DNA of 64,000 nucleotides from Bradyrhizobium sp. dw_78 (GCF_018449525.1 NZ_JAAVUS010000005.1:90001-154000); one strand, 5' to 3'; shown: positions 19,425 through 28,443, numbered from the stretch's first letter. Program-made: numbers and translations. The notes: a model not told the origin generated them from the sequence alone.

Positions 19425-19529
19425 CGCGATGTATAAGTCTCCTGCTTCGTGCGCATTCGAAAGTGTCCGCGCTAGCGGAGTCCCTTTGGCCTCACATGGC
19501 CGTATGCTCGGAACCCGAAATCGTAATCC

Positions 19530-20675
19530 TTAGCCGACGACAGGCAATCCCGCGAACGAGCCGCTAGTGAAGAACGGCGTCAAGGTTTCCGGCTTGTAGG
19601 GCGCGAGACTGCATGTGCCCTTGTCATCGTCGGAACACACCTGTGCCGAACCGGCGTAGCGCGCAACCACGCTACGGTGAATGCCTTCGTTGATTGTCAA
19701 AACCGGCTTACCGTTCTCATCCAAAGCTTCGTAAAGACTCTCGTTGAGCTTGACGGTACACTTCTTCATTCCCATCTCGCGCAAGGTCGGATGATATCGG
19801 TCCAGAGCAAACAGTCCCGATGACGAATCGTGCGCGGGCGCGCTGATGTCAAGTTTCGTTGGGTCGGGAAGACATGTCCAGTCAAGCGCCAGCCCCGCCG
19901 CCTCGGCCTGCTTTGCCATCCATACGAGCGGAATGTCAGCCAGGCTGCGGGTCTTGTAGCCGCCGCCGACATCAGCGTGGGCACCGGCAAACCATACTTG
20001 CTGGATAACGACACCCGGCGGAACGACGCCGGTCCAGAACGTGGGCGTAAAGTCGTGCCGGTGCTCATCGATTGCGAGGGCCTGTGCGGCGCGCTTCACA
20101 AGCGGCGACGGGCTCGTATCGTGAAACGCAAACTTTTCCTTGTTACCGGCTGCGAGCAGGCTGCCCGGGATGCCGAGACTTCCCACGGTATCCCATACGC
20201 CAAGAAAGGTGATGGAAGGATCGAGGTGGCATTCCACCTCGTATTTGGCTGCGAATGCCGCCGGCTGGTGAGGCTTTGGACTGCGGTAATAGACCCACGC
20301 ATCGGGCAGCGCGCCCAGCGACTGACGAAAGAGGAGGCCGCAGGCCGTGATGAGACCGGCGAGGCTCCGGGCGGTAAAGGCCCCACGGGAGAACCCGAAC
20401 AGATAGATCTCGTCACCGGGCAGATAATTCTGCGAGATGAACTGGTAAGCAGAGCGGATATTGTCGTCGACGCCGACGCCGGTAGCGCCTTCAATCCAGG
20501 TCTCGAGCTTCAGCCCGGTCGTGCCGACGCCACGCAGGTAAAGGACGATTTGAAAGACGCCGCCGGTCTGCTGCGAGCCGTGGATAGCCCGCGCCAGGAT
20601 GGCGACATTTGTGTCGTTCGTCTGAGAATCATCGGCGTTCCATGTTCCGTCACAGCAAACAATGATCCGCTTCAT
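19530..20675 (-). CDS. DUF2235 alpha/beta hydrolase (Tle1-like phospholipase family)
   Basis: 381 residues from ATG 20675 with GAGG upstream. MKRIIVCCDGTWN is the typical DUF2235 start. IYLFGFSRGAFTAR holds the Ser nucleophile (about residue 97), FLGVWDTVGSLG the Asp and WFAGAHADVGGGY the late acidic/His region. Relatives include type VI phospholipase effectors, but many are stand-alone. Two genes immediately upstream on the same strand encode a membrane and a secreted protein, suggesting a three-gene unit. The substrate is probably lipid. Confidence 0.85.
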   Translation of the reverse strand: MKRIIVCCDGTWNADDSQTNDTNVAILARAIHGSQQTGGVFQIVLYLRGVGTTGLKLETWIEGATGVGVDDNIRSAYQFISQNYLPGDEIYLFGFSRGAFTARSLAGLITACGLLFRQSLGALPDAWVYYRSPKPHQPAAFAAKYEVECHLDPSITFLGVWDTVGSLGIPGSLLAAGNKEKFAFHDTSPSPLVKRAAQALAIDEHRHDFTPTFWTGVVPPGVVIQQVWFAGAHADVGGGYKTRSLADIPLVWMAKQAEAAGLALDWTCLPDPTKLDISAPAHDSSSGLFALDRYHPTLREMGMKKCTVKLNESLYEALDENGKPVLTINEGIHRSVVARYAGSAQVCSDDDKGTCSLAPYKPETLTPFFTSGSFAGLPVVG

Positions 20676-20756
20676 CGTGGGTATCCTCAAAACGTGCGTT
20701 GACTGATCGGTTAATGAAAATTGCTGACAACGCAGAGGCAGTAGGCTGCGGGCCGG

Positions 20757-21371
20757 CTACGAGGGAAGCGTGATCAGCACCAAACTAATGCCCAGAGACA
20801 CGATACAGAAGAACACCATGCTCCAGATCACCGTACGGCGGCTCTTTAATAAAGCTGGAACGCCCCCTGCGTTAACTGCGGAATTTGCAAAAAGGATTGC
20901 AGATACCAGCGCGCCAGAAACAGCCGCTAATATTCTGTTGGCGCCGACATCCGAAAACATCATTAGATTCGACAAGCTGTCGAGTGGTAATGTCCAGTCG
21001 ACGATCCAGGCGAACGCAACAAGTCCACACCCGAGACTTATAGCTATAGAAACGACAGACACGAGCTGTCTCCAGGTGGCGATGCGGTTCGGAAGTCCGG
21101 GATCGGACCATAGTGCGATCCCGCTGACAAAAAGAACATAAACAAAAGCGAGCGATATTACGATTTGGAGCGTCACATGGTCTGTTGGCAACGAGCGTTC
21201 GAAACGTGATGCGACGATAAGAAATCCAGCAAATGCGCCGGTGAGAATGTTTGCCCCGCTCGGAAGGGGCGGCATTTTCCAAAACAAGATACTCGTCTTG
21301 AATACCGCCTGAAAATAGTCAGCCGCGTATGACTGTATTTTTTGAAGGGGCTTTTGCAGCCATTGGTACAT
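20757..21371 (-). CDS. polytopic membrane protein of unknown function
   Basis: 204 residues from ATG 21371, which begins 4 bases after the upstream stop. An in-frame extension to 21419 would overlap that gene. Four or five hydrophobic helices are visible: ANILTGAFAGFLIVA, IVISLAFVYVLFVSGIALW, VVSIAISLGCGLVAFAWIVDW, ILAAVSGALVSAILFAN and IWSMVFFCIVSLGISLVLI. No motif was recognised. It lies between the DUF2235 hydrolase and the secreted protein, 81 bases from the former. Confidence 0.65.
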   Translation of the reverse strand: MYQWLQKPLQKIQSYAADYFQAVFKTSILFWKMPPLPSGANILTGAFAGFLIVASRFERSLPTDHVTLQIVISLAFVYVLFVSGIALWSDPGLPNRIATWRQLVSVVSIAISLGCGLVAFAWIVDWTLPLDSLSNLMMFSDVGANRILAAVSGALVSAILFANSAVNAGGVPALLKSRRTVIWSMVFFCIVSLGISLVLITLPS

Positions 21372-21375
21372 GAGA

Positions 21376-22188
21376 TCAATCTGAGAATTTAATAAACCAA
21401 TCGTGGGTTTCGGGTACAAACTGAGTGCCGTGATTTATGATCTGGAGATGTAAAGTTTTTGCGTTGTCGGGGAAAGAAGGAGTGACGGTGACGCACGTTA
21501 CATCCGGTTCGTAAGTGAAATTCCTGATCCAGGATTTTGCCAGTGTGCCGCGAATTGTCGAGCTGTCCGTTGCGTCCGACGCTTTGGCTGGGCTGGAAAA
21601 GAATGATCCAATCGTTGACAGGAAGTCTGAGTCGGTTCGGGGTATCATGTCACCGAAGGCAAAACTTCTTCGAAGGCCGGCTGTTGCAAGTGTATCGGGG
21701 TCTTGTTGATGAAAGTGGAATCGAAGACAAATGTTGCTCGTGCCGTAGAAATGGAAATTATCGTAGCCTTCTACGGATACATTTGAGCAGGCGGCGCTGC
21801 TCCGTGCCAATTGAGAGGCAGTCCATCGGTCATTATAAAGGCCGACGAGCGTCTGTCTATTTGGCCTAGAGGTTGTCGTGTAAACAAACTTCCAATTGAG
21901 GACGCTCTTGGCGCTTTCCTGACTTGTCGACGTCCGCGTAAAATAAAATAATTGGTCGATGTAGCGGGGAAGTGCGTCGTTGGTCAGTACCGCTTTGAGT
22001 TTCCGGTCTGGCCCTCGATAAAATAACTTATCGTCACTCCAGCGATCGACCAGATTTGCCTGCAGCAATTCTGCACACACCTTCTTTTCGGGGGTGCCAG
22101 ACCAGCACGGTGTTCCGAGAAAAAGCGCTGCAATAGTGATAGCCGGGCCGATTGCCAAGTTGGCACTGAATAAAGTCGACCTAATCAT
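21376..22188 (-). CDS. exported protein of unknown function
   Basis: 270 residues from ATG 22188. A signal peptide (MIRSTLFSANLAIGPAITIAALFLGTPCWSG) is followed by a domain with several Cys (VCAEL, AACSN, ICLRF, VTCVTV) that could form disulphides. Codon use is more AT-rich than the flanking chromosome, and so is that of the membrane gene downstream, pointing to transfer. No family recognised. First gene of the DUF2235 unit. Confidence 0.6.
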   Translation of the reverse strand: MIRSTLFSANLAIGPAITIAALFLGTPCWSGTPEKKVCAELLQANLVDRWSDDKLFYRGPDRKLKAVLTNDALPRYIDQLFYFTRTSTSQESAKSVLNWKFVYTTTSRPNRQTLVGLYNDRWTASQLARSSAACSNVSVEGYDNFHFYGTSNICLRFHFHQQDPDTLATAGLRRSFAFGDMIPRTDSDFLSTIGSFFSSPAKASDATDSSTIRGTLAKSWIRNFTYEPDVTCVTVTPSFPDNAKTLHLQIINHGTQFVPETHDWFIKFSD

Positions 22189-22670
22189 GGAAGGACGGTC
22201 TCCTTCAAATTTAAGCGGCAGGACTTGGCTCCCTACCATGCACAAAATAGGTTATCGAAAGCCCGGAATATAAACTACTGGTTGCGGTAGTCAATCGATG
22301 CGACCGGCCGTAACTTGTCTGGAGGCTCTGGAATTTGGCAGCTATTCGGCCCCGATCGTTGAGCTTGTGCTGGGACATTATATTGTACATGGGTTGATCA
22401 TAACGACAGCACCTGTCGACCTGGCGCTGGTTATCCCCAATAGGTATTTCGGTTGCGCACAATGAAGCCGTCTGAGCTTGGGGATGGGGGCTTGACTCTG
22501 CGTACGAACAAAGCAAGAACCGCTAGCGGAGCGCGAAACTTATACGCACTACAATCGATGTGAGTTTGCGACACGATATCTATTTCGAAGCGGTGCTGAG
22601 GCTGCCACAGCAGTGCTTAGTCGTCGCTTGAGAGCAAGGAAGGCGGCAGGTTCTGTCGGAAAGACGGCGA
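22189..22670. other. Divergent intergenic region before Thoeris
   Basis: AT-richer than average, with no supported gene. It must contain the promoters of the minus-strand DUF2235 unit and of the plus-strand Thoeris operon. Confidence 0.5.
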
Positions 22671-23255
22671 ATGGCAAAGCGGGTATTTTTTAGTTTTCAT
22701 TATCAGGATGTAATCGACTTCCGCGCGAATGTTGTACGGCAGCACTGGATGACGAAGCCAGATCGCGAGGAGGCGGGATTTTTCGACGCCTCGATTTGGG
22801 AAAGCGCGAGGCGCACGGGATCAGTCGCGCTAAAGCGGCTGATTAATTCGGGGCTCGACGGAACTTCCGTAACCTGCGTGTTGGTCGGCTCGCAAACCTA
22901 CGAACGACCGTGGGTCCGTTATGAAATACTGAAGAGCTTTCGGAAGGGGAATACACTACTCGCCGTGCAGATCAATTCGATCAAGGGAAAAGACCAAAGG
23001 ACCAAAACCAATGGGCCCAATCCTCTTGAGTACGTTGGCGTGACCTTCTCCGAGAGCGGCGACACGGGAACGCTGTGGGAGAAAATGAACGGTAACTGGA
23101 AAGAGTATTCGGAGATCGATGGGGGCGCATCCTACAGGACTGGAGGCGTCGCGGAGCAATACCGGGGTAAAGGCTTCAACCTCAGCAATTGGTACGCCAA
23201 ATACGACTGGGTGAACGACAACGGTTTTAACAACTTTGGCGGTTGGATTGGCTAG
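22671..23255 (+). CDS. thsB: Thoeris ThsB-like TIR protein 1
   Basis: 194 residues. MAKRVFFSFHYQDVIDFRANVVRQHW is the start of the ThsB/DUF1863 TIR family. ASIWESARRTGSVALKRLINSGLDGTSVTCVLVGSQTYERPWVRYEILKSFRKGNTLLAVQI carries the TIR core, with the Glu of YEI in the catalytic position. ThsB senses phage and makes a cyclic ADP-ribose isomer from NAD+. This copy has an extra ~40-residue insertion before the closing YDWVNDNGFNNFGGWIG. First gene of the operon. Confidence 0.9.
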   Translation: MAKRVFFSFHYQDVIDFRANVVRQHWMTKPDREEAGFFDASIWESARRTGSVALKRLINSGLDGTSVTCVLVGSQTYERPWVRYEILKSFRKGNTLLAVQINSIKGKDQRTKTNGPNPLEYVGVTFSESGDTGTLWEKMNGNWKEYSEIDGGASYRTGGVAEQYRGKGFNLSNWYAKYDWVNDNGFNNFGGWIG

Positions 23256-23336
23256 CGCGGCTTCCATGTCTACCGCAATGAAATACGACCAAGACTGATT
23301 GGTTGGTCGAGGTGCATTTGAGTACGGGGAATGCTT

Positions 23337-23783
23337 ATGGCGCGTCGGGTGTTTTTCAGTTTTCATTATCAGCGCGACGTCTGGCGAGTAAATCAGATTC
23401 GAAACATACCAAACATCGCCGGGTCGGCAGCTGCCGGCTTTCAGGACGCGTCGTTGTGGGAAGAAGCAAAATCAAAGAGTGACGCCGCGGTTGAGAAACT
23501 GATCGACGATGGACTGAAGAATACCAGCGTCACAGTTGTCTTCATTGGTGCAAAGACTGCCGGCCGGAAATTCATCAATTATGAGATCGAAAAGTCTATT
23601 GAAAGAGGAAATGGCCTCGTTGGAATTCAAATACATCACCTGGAAGATCATAATGGGGAAACGGATGGAGTGGGGAAAACTCCAGCGAAACTCAGTGCGG
23701 CCGGCGCAAAGGTCTATAAGTACCTGAACAAAGAGAGACTGGCAGAGCGGATAGAAGAAGCGGCGACGGCTGCGGGGAATTAA
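23337..23783 (+). CDS. thsB: Thoeris ThsB-like TIR protein 2
   Basis: 148 residues. The ATG at 23337 is chosen over the one at 23331 because GGGGA lies 6 bases before it and the MARRVFFSFHYQ start then aligns with the other copies. ASLWEEAKSKSDAAVEKLIDDGLKNTSVTVVFIGAKTAGRKFINYEIEKSIERGNGLVGIQIH is the TIR core. It lacks the YDWVNDxG tail of copies 1 and 3 and ends in a helical KERLAERIEEAATAAGN. The three copies are clearly diverged from one another. Confidence 0.9.
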   Translation: MARRVFFSFHYQRDVWRVNQIRNIPNIAGSAAAGFQDASLWEEAKSKSDAAVEKLIDDGLKNTSVTVVFIGAKTAGRKFINYEIEKSIERGNGLVGIQIHHLEDHNGETDGVGKTPAKLSAAGAKVYKYLNKERLAERIEEAATAAGN

Positions 23784-23821
23784 TACCACAGCGCTTGCAG
23801 CGGCTGACTTTGAGGTGAGGG

Positions 23822-25264
23822 ATGGTGGACCGAGATACCGAAGACTTCCTCACGAAGTTTCTGAAGGAGCTAAGGGAGAACAATGCCGCCATATTCGTCG
23901 GCGCAGGCCTATCCAAGGCGGCGGGATATGTTGATTGGTCGGGCCTATTGGCGCCCATCGCTAAAGCACTTGGTCTCGATGTCGCTAGGGAAGCCGATCT
24001 CGTTGCTGTGGCCCAATACCACCTGAACTCAAACGCGAGTCACCGGTACCACCTCAATCAACTCCTCATCGAAGAGTTTTCTGATCTAAAGGATCCGACC
24101 GATAACCAGATGCTGCTCGCGCGGCTACCGATCCAAACGTATTGGACTACGAACTACGACCGTCTGATTGAAAAAGCTTTGGAGACAGTGGGAAGACGGG
24201 TCGATGCAAAATATACGAACGAGCAACTTGCCACAACGCGCCGGGGGCGGGATGCCATCGTCTACAAGATGCATGGCGATATTGAGCATCCTGACAAGGC
24301 AATCCTGAGCAAGGATGATTACGAACGTTACCACGATACTCATGGCCCGTTCATTACTGCACTTTCTGGCGATCTGGTCGAAAAAACGTTTCTCTTCTTG
24401 GGATTCAGTTTTACCGATCCCAATTTGGATTTCATTCTTTCGCGTATCCGAGTCCGCTTCACTCAGCATCAGCGGCAGCACTACTGCATTATGAGGAAGA
24501 GAGCCCGACTAAAGGACGAAAGCAAAAAGGATTTTGAGTATGCGGTGACCAAACAGACTCTTGTTATGCAAGACCTGTTGCGTTTCAACATCAAAGTAAT
24601 TTTTGTAGATGAGTTCTCAGATGTTACCCGGCTTTTGGAAGCCGTACAAAATCGATATCGGCGACGGACGGTCCTTATCTCAGGAAGCGCTTTCGACTAC
24701 GGCGCCTGGGGGAGGGAAGCGACTGAACAATTTGTATCGAAGTTTGCTCGCGCTCTCATCGATAAAGATTTGCGAATTGCGAGCGGTTTTGGGTTGGGAA
24801 TTGGTGGCGCGGTCGTAACTGGGGCGGTCCAGCAAATCTATTCGATACGCCAGCGCAGTGTCGATGAGCAGTTACTTCTGAGGCCGTTTCCTATCGGAAT
24901 CAAGAATATGGATGAAAGGCAGAGAACGTTCACTCGGTATCGCGAGGAGCTTGTTGCGCAGGCCGGAATTGCGATCTTCATCATGGGAAACAAGGAGGTG
25001 GATGGAAAAATTGTAAACGCAGACGGCATGCGGGCCGAGTTTGAACTCGCAAAAAGCAAGGGGCTTTACGTGGTCCCTGTTGGATCATCTGGGTCGATAG
25101 CGTCCGAACTCTGGAATGAAGTTGCGGGCGATATCAAGAAGTTCTTCCCCAAGAACTCCACGAAGATTCGTCCGTTGATGGAGGCGATCGGAAAGCCGGT
25201 CAAATCGCCAGACAAATTACTTAAACCACTTCTTGAATTGATCGATCTTCTTTCAAAGGAGTAA
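23822..25264 (+). CDS. thsA: Thoeris ThsA: SIR2-SLOG NADase effector
   Basis: 480 residues. The N-terminal SIR2 domain has IFVGAGLSKAAG, TTNYDRLIE (Asn111) and YKMHGD (His151), the two NADase residues at almost the same positions as in characterised ThsA. From about residue 282 a SLOG domain begins (RRTVLISGSAFDYG; ASGFGLGIGGAVV), the binding site for the ThsB signal. On binding, ThsA depletes NAD+ and kills the infected cell. It sits between thsB copies 2 and 3 on one strand and is likely cotranscribed with both. Confidence 0.95.
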   Translation: MVDRDTEDFLTKFLKELRENNAAIFVGAGLSKAAGYVDWSGLLAPIAKALGLDVAREADLVAVAQYHLNSNASHRYHLNQLLIEEFSDLKDPTDNQMLLARLPIQTYWTTNYDRLIEKALETVGRRVDAKYTNEQLATTRRGRDAIVYKMHGDIEHPDKAILSKDDYERYHDTHGPFITALSGDLVEKTFLFLGFSFTDPNLDFILSRIRVRFTQHQRQHYCIMRKRARLKDESKKDFEYAVTKQTLVMQDLLRFNIKVIFVDEFSDVTRLLEAVQNRYRRRTVLISGSAFDYGAWGREATEQFVSKFARALIDKDLRIASGFGLGIGGAVVTGAVQQIYSIRQRSVDEQLLLRPFPIGIKNMDERQRTFTRYREELVAQAGIAIFIMGNKEVDGKIVNADGMRAEFELAKSKGLYVVPVGSSGSIASELWNEVAGDIKKFFPKNSTKIRPLMEAIGKPVKSPDKLLKPLLELIDLLSKE

Positions 25265-25269
25265 TGCGC

Positions 25270-25749
25270 GTGGCTCGACATACTTTTTTCAGCTTTCACT
25301 TTGAGCGAGACGTTTGGCGTGCCGGCCAGGTGCGCAATAGTTGGGTTACCCAAGATCGCGACGCGGCAGGTTTTTGGGATAAGGCTAAATGGGAGGAGGT
25401 AAAAAAGAAGGGCGAGGATGCAATACACAAGTGGATTGACGACCAATTGAAGGGAACATCAGTAACGGTCGTTTTGATCGGTGCGGAAACATCAACCCGC
25501 GAGTATGTGGACTATGAGATTACGGCGAGCCACAAGAAAGGTAACGGCATGCTGGGAATCTACATTCACAATCTGAAGGATGTGGACAAGAAGACGGACA
25601 CAAAAGGTGCAAACCCCTTCAATAAGTGGACGTTCAAGAATGCCGAAGGTAAGGTCATCACGTACCCGACCTATGATTGGGTAAATGATGATGGGTACAA
25701 AAATATGGGTGACTGGATCGAGGCCGCGGCGAAGAAGGCCGGCCGTTGA
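25270..25749 (+). CDS. thsB: Thoeris ThsB-like TIR protein 3
   Basis: 159 residues. AAAGGAG lies 8 bases before the GTG at 25270, giving MARHTFFSFHFERDVWRAGQVRN, aligned with the other copies. An ATG at 25264 overlapping the thsA stop (TAATG) is the alternative. The TIR core is KWEEVKKKGEDAIHKWIDDQLKGTSVTVVLIGAETSTREYVDYEITASHKKGNGMLGIYI, and the tail YDWVNDDGYKNMGDWIEAAAKK is shared with copy 1. Last gene of the Thoeris operon. Confidence 0.9.
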   Translation: MARHTFFSFHFERDVWRAGQVRNSWVTQDRDAAGFWDKAKWEEVKKKGEDAIHKWIDDQLKGTSVTVVLIGAETSTREYVDYEITASHKKGNGMLGIYIHNLKDVDKKTDTKGANPFNKWTFKNAEGKVITYPTYDWVNDDGYKNMGDWIEAAAKKAGR

Positions 25750-25928
25750 GCGTGCGTAGATAAATAAAGACGGGATCGATTACGTGCGCGCCGCCTCGGC
25801 GGCACGATCTGGAACCGGACTGTTCTTTCCGGGGGAGGGTTGAAACGGCTCGCGACTAGAACCTCCGACAGCCCAGGCTGGAGAGCTCGTCGCGTCGGAC
25901 GCTGACTGCATGTCGAGTCGTTCCAGCT

Positions 25929-26969
25929 TTAGGGCTGAAATGTCGTGCTCTTGACGAACAAATGCGCGGCCTCGGCAACGAGCTCTTTAGGGAGCATGCG
26001 TAACTGTTCGGCATCGAAGGGCAAATGAGTCAAATAGTTGACGACGAGCGCAGCAACGGTCTCGGCTTGGGCAGCATCGCGGTGTCTCTTGATCGGTTGC
26101 CGATCGGCCCGTCGTGACAACCAGAGCTTATGGACTGCCCATACCCTCGGGTCTGGAGCTACAATACGCACGGGCTCTCCCTTCTCGTCGATCGCGACCG
26201 CGTCGAAGGCCGGTGAGTTCTGAAGCCAATCGAGACCTTCAATCTGGACGGCGTTCAAATCCTCCGGATCCGAGCCGACCTTGTCGGGCGCTTCTTTCCA
26301 GGGAGGGTTTTGCATCGGTTTGATCAGGTCGACGAGATAACCGTCGCGGTTGACGGCGCGAAAGGTCTCCTTTGATCGATCGAAGCTGGCGTCGACCCGC
26401 TTGAGAATCTTCATCAGGGAAGATTCCGAGACTCCGTCATCGGCGAAGAAGGTCAACCCGCCGCGCGCGTCGAGAAGCAGGTCAATATCTTCGGTGGTAG
26501 CCAAGCCGGGATCCAGCCGCACTCCGGACGCGGCCTCATAGGCGTAGATGGCGTTGGTACCAAGGATTCGGATCCCCGAGCCTAGAAGTCCGAAGGTATC
26601 AAGCGCGCGCATGATGCGCGCCCCTATCAGAGGAACCCGGCCGAGGCCTAATGCGCGGTTGACGGCGGTCTGACGCTCCATCGTCTCACGCATGTTCTTC
26701 AAGCGGTCTTCGGCCACGGCGCGTCGAGCCTCGAAGTCCGATTTCATCTTCTCAGTTTCAGGGGAGCGCGCGCCCAGCGAGGTTTGCTTCCTCAGGCCAG
26801 CCTTGTCGTAATAGCTCCGCACCAGGTATTCGCGGTCTTTGGATACGACCCAAGTCAGGGAGCCCCGCTGCGCGTCCCAAGCCGCTTTGGCATCGCGGAA
26901 GGCTTGGAACCGCTGCTGACTATTGACCATTTCGCGGCGCTGATCGTTATTAAGCTCTTGAAATTGCAT
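25929..26969 (-). CDS. GSU2403-type nucleotidyltransferase-fold protein
   Basis: 346 residues. The nucleotidyltransferase core is LGTNAIYAYEAASGVRLDPGLATTEDIDLLLDARGG (acidic pair in DID), preceded by a helical N-terminal half rich in Arg/Lys. Later blocks are DGYLVDLIKPM and the C-terminal VRIVAPDPRVWAVHKLWLSRR. The family resembles AbiEii-like nucleotidyltransferases. There is no Shine-Dalgarno, and a TGTTGAAAC site abuts the ATG, so the mRNA may be leaderless. The setting in a defence island suggests a toxin or defence role; no partner is adjacent. Confidence 0.75.
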   Translation of the reverse strand: MQFQELNNDQRREMVNSQQRFQAFRDAKAAWDAQRGSLTWVVSKDREYLVRSYYDKAGLRKQTSLGARSPETEKMKSDFEARRAVAEDRLKNMRETMERQTAVNRALGLGRVPLIGARIMRALDTFGLLGSGIRILGTNAIYAYEAASGVRLDPGLATTEDIDLLLDARGGLTFFADDGVSESSLMKILKRVDASFDRSKETFRAVNRDGYLVDLIKPMQNPPWKEAPDKVGSDPEDLNAVQIEGLDWLQNSPAFDAVAIDEKGEPVRIVAPDPRVWAVHKLWLSRRADRQPIKRHRDAAQAETVAALVVNYLTHLPFDAEQLRMLPKELVAEAAHLFVKSTTFQP

Positions 26970-26970
26970 A

Positions 26971-27094
26971 GTTTCAACAGTTCATTTCGGTTTTGCATCC
27001 AAGTGTTGAAATGGTATTTATCAAGCTATTTCAGTGGTTTCAACAGTTTCATCAAAAAATTAACAAAAGTGTTGAAACAGGGTATCGTTTCAAC
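26971..27094 (-). promoter_or_regulatory. Cluster of TGTTGAAAC/GTTTCAACA sites
   Basis: Copies of GTTTCAACA or its reverse complement lie at 26971, 27003 (TGTTGAAAT), 27037, 27069 and 27087. They are spaced roughly 32-34 bases apart for the first four, about three helical turns, in alternating orientation. They fill the promoter region of the nucleotidyltransferase gene and reach its start codon. They are likely binding sites of a repressor that acts cooperatively. Confidence 0.7.
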
Positions 27095-27241
27095 GCTCTG
27101 CCGTGAGCCGACTGCGTTGGGCCAACAATCGCGCCGACGATGATCATCTATCTACCGTACCGACGATCACCCCGATCAAGTTGCGGCTGATCGCCGGATT
27201 GGAGCCAAGAATGATCGTCACCAAGATTTGGAACCTGAGGA

Positions 27242-28009
27242 TCAGGTGATCGCCGCGTCGGGCAGTTTCAGCACGGTAAGTATCTCGTCGTCCGAAAGCA
27301 GGAAGGACTGCTCCTCGACTTCGTGCCGATCGCATCCTTTGAAGTCGAACCAGGCATCCGCCGGCATCTTGCGCGGGAAATTCTGTTCGGCAGCTCCGTT
27401 GAAGAGCATGTCCGCGGCGAACGTCTGCCGGTCCAGGGTCTTGCTGGGCCATTTCCACCACGGTTGAATCATCAGCGACGATTCAAACCATCGTCGCTTC
27501 GTCTTGTTGTGACAGACGATCATCATCGGAAATCTGTTCAGAAGCGTCATTTTGAACAAGGTCGCGGTGAGGCTTGCGCAGAACTCGTCGGCGAGCTCCC
27601 GGGCGGCGGCGAGCGTCAACCTCTTCATCTTCCGCAGCCGCGGATCGACAAGGTAATTGGGCAGGATGAGGTCCGACGCAAACGAATCGGCCTGCCGCTC
27701 TGGATTCAGCGCGTCATTGGCGAAGTTTCCGACGTTGCGATTGGCGCAGAAGAGAACTTGCCCCCGGTGGTGGTGCCAATGGCCCAGTTCGTGCGCCAGC
27801 GAAAATCTCCTCCGTTCGGGCAGACTTCGGCTGTTCACGGTAATCACGGCTCTGCGCTTGGATCCGATGATGGTCGCCTCGCTGCGGTCCAGCGGCCGGA
27901 AATTGACGACGGCCCCTCTCGTCCAGGCGATGGCTTCAAGGTCGATGTCCTTCGGATCCGTGATGCCCAACCCCTGCAGGATCCGTTCGGCATGGGTAAG
28001 CGGAATCAT
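27242..28009 (-). CDS. ImmA/IrrE family metallo-endopeptidase
   Basis: 255 residues. The zinc motif HELGHWHHH (HExxH) is near residue 73, followed by the third-ligand helix NPERQADSFASDLILP, the hallmark of ImmA/IrrE proteases that cleave repressors or anti-factors. The ATG overlaps the upstream stop by four bases (ATGA). In CBASS loci the protease CapP plays this part by cleaving the repressor CapH. Here the partner genes are a small acidic protein and a sigma-like protein instead. Confidence 0.9.
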   Translation of the reverse strand: MIPLTHAERILQGLGITDPKDIDLEAIAWTRGAVVNFRPLDRSEATIIGSKRRAVITVNSRSLPERRRFSLAHELGHWHHHRGQVLFCANRNVGNFANDALNPERQADSFASDLILPNYLVDPRLRKMKRLTLAAARELADEFCASLTATLFKMTLLNRFPMMIVCHNKTKRRWFESSLMIQPWWKWPSKTLDRQTFAADMLFNGAAEQNFPRKMPADAWFDFKGCDRHEVEEQSFLLSDDEILTVLKLPDAAIT

Positions 28010-28443
28010 TCGCCGTCCGTCTCCGGATCCTGCCCTTCGAGCGCCTCAAGCTGCGCCATGTCATCGACGGCACCTTCTTCATCGCTCTCGGAAAGGCCGT
28101 CGCCCTTGCGTGCGGCTATCATCAAGCCGGATGCGTGGCCGCCCTTGCCGGCGCGCATATCGTGCAGTCGCGCGCGCACCGATTCTCTTTCGGTGGAAGA
28201 TACCACGGTCGGCCGGCTTTTGGCCGCCTTCACCGCTTCTTTTGCCCGCTCCAGGCGCATCTTGGCCCCGGCAAGCTTCGCGCTGGCGTTGATGGCATCC
28301 ATTTCGGCCACGACCTTCTCGACGTCGAGTCCCTGCGCTGCGAGCTCTTCGCGCAGTTCTTCTGGCGAGGCGGCGAGGATGCTGTCGTCGAACGCTTCGC
28401 CGATACTTCGGAGTTCTTCCGTGGCCGTAATCTTCTTTGTCAT
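28006..28443 (-). CDS. small acidic helical protein, candidate protease substrate/anti-factor
   Basis: 145 residues. The start at 28443 overlaps the upstream stop as ATGA; a start at 28452 is possible. It is helical and charged throughout (EELREELAAQGLDVEKVVAEMDAINASAKLAGAKMRLERAKEAVKAAK) with an acidic disordered end (SDEEGAVDDMAQLEALEGQDPETDGE). No known domain. Placed between a sigma-like gene and a peptidase gene and coupled to both, it could be an anti-sigma factor destroyed by the peptidase. This is inference from order alone. Confidence 0.7.
   Translation of the reverse strand: MTKKITATEELRSIGEAFDDSILAASPEELREELAAQGLDVEKVVAEMDAINASAKLAGAKMRLERAKEAVKAAKSRPTVVSSTERESVRARLHDMRAGKGGHASGLMIAARKGDGLSESDEEGAVDDMAQLEALEGQDPETDGE

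Noticed and set aside
25780..25830. GCCGC-CTCG-GCGGC hairpin after Thoeris as terminator
   Set aside because: No T tract follows on either strand, and the stem is short; not strong enough to list.
26971..27094. CRISPR-like array suggested by regular repeats
   Set aside because: The repeats are 9 bases, alternate in orientation and are only five; no cas genes are present. They fit operators.
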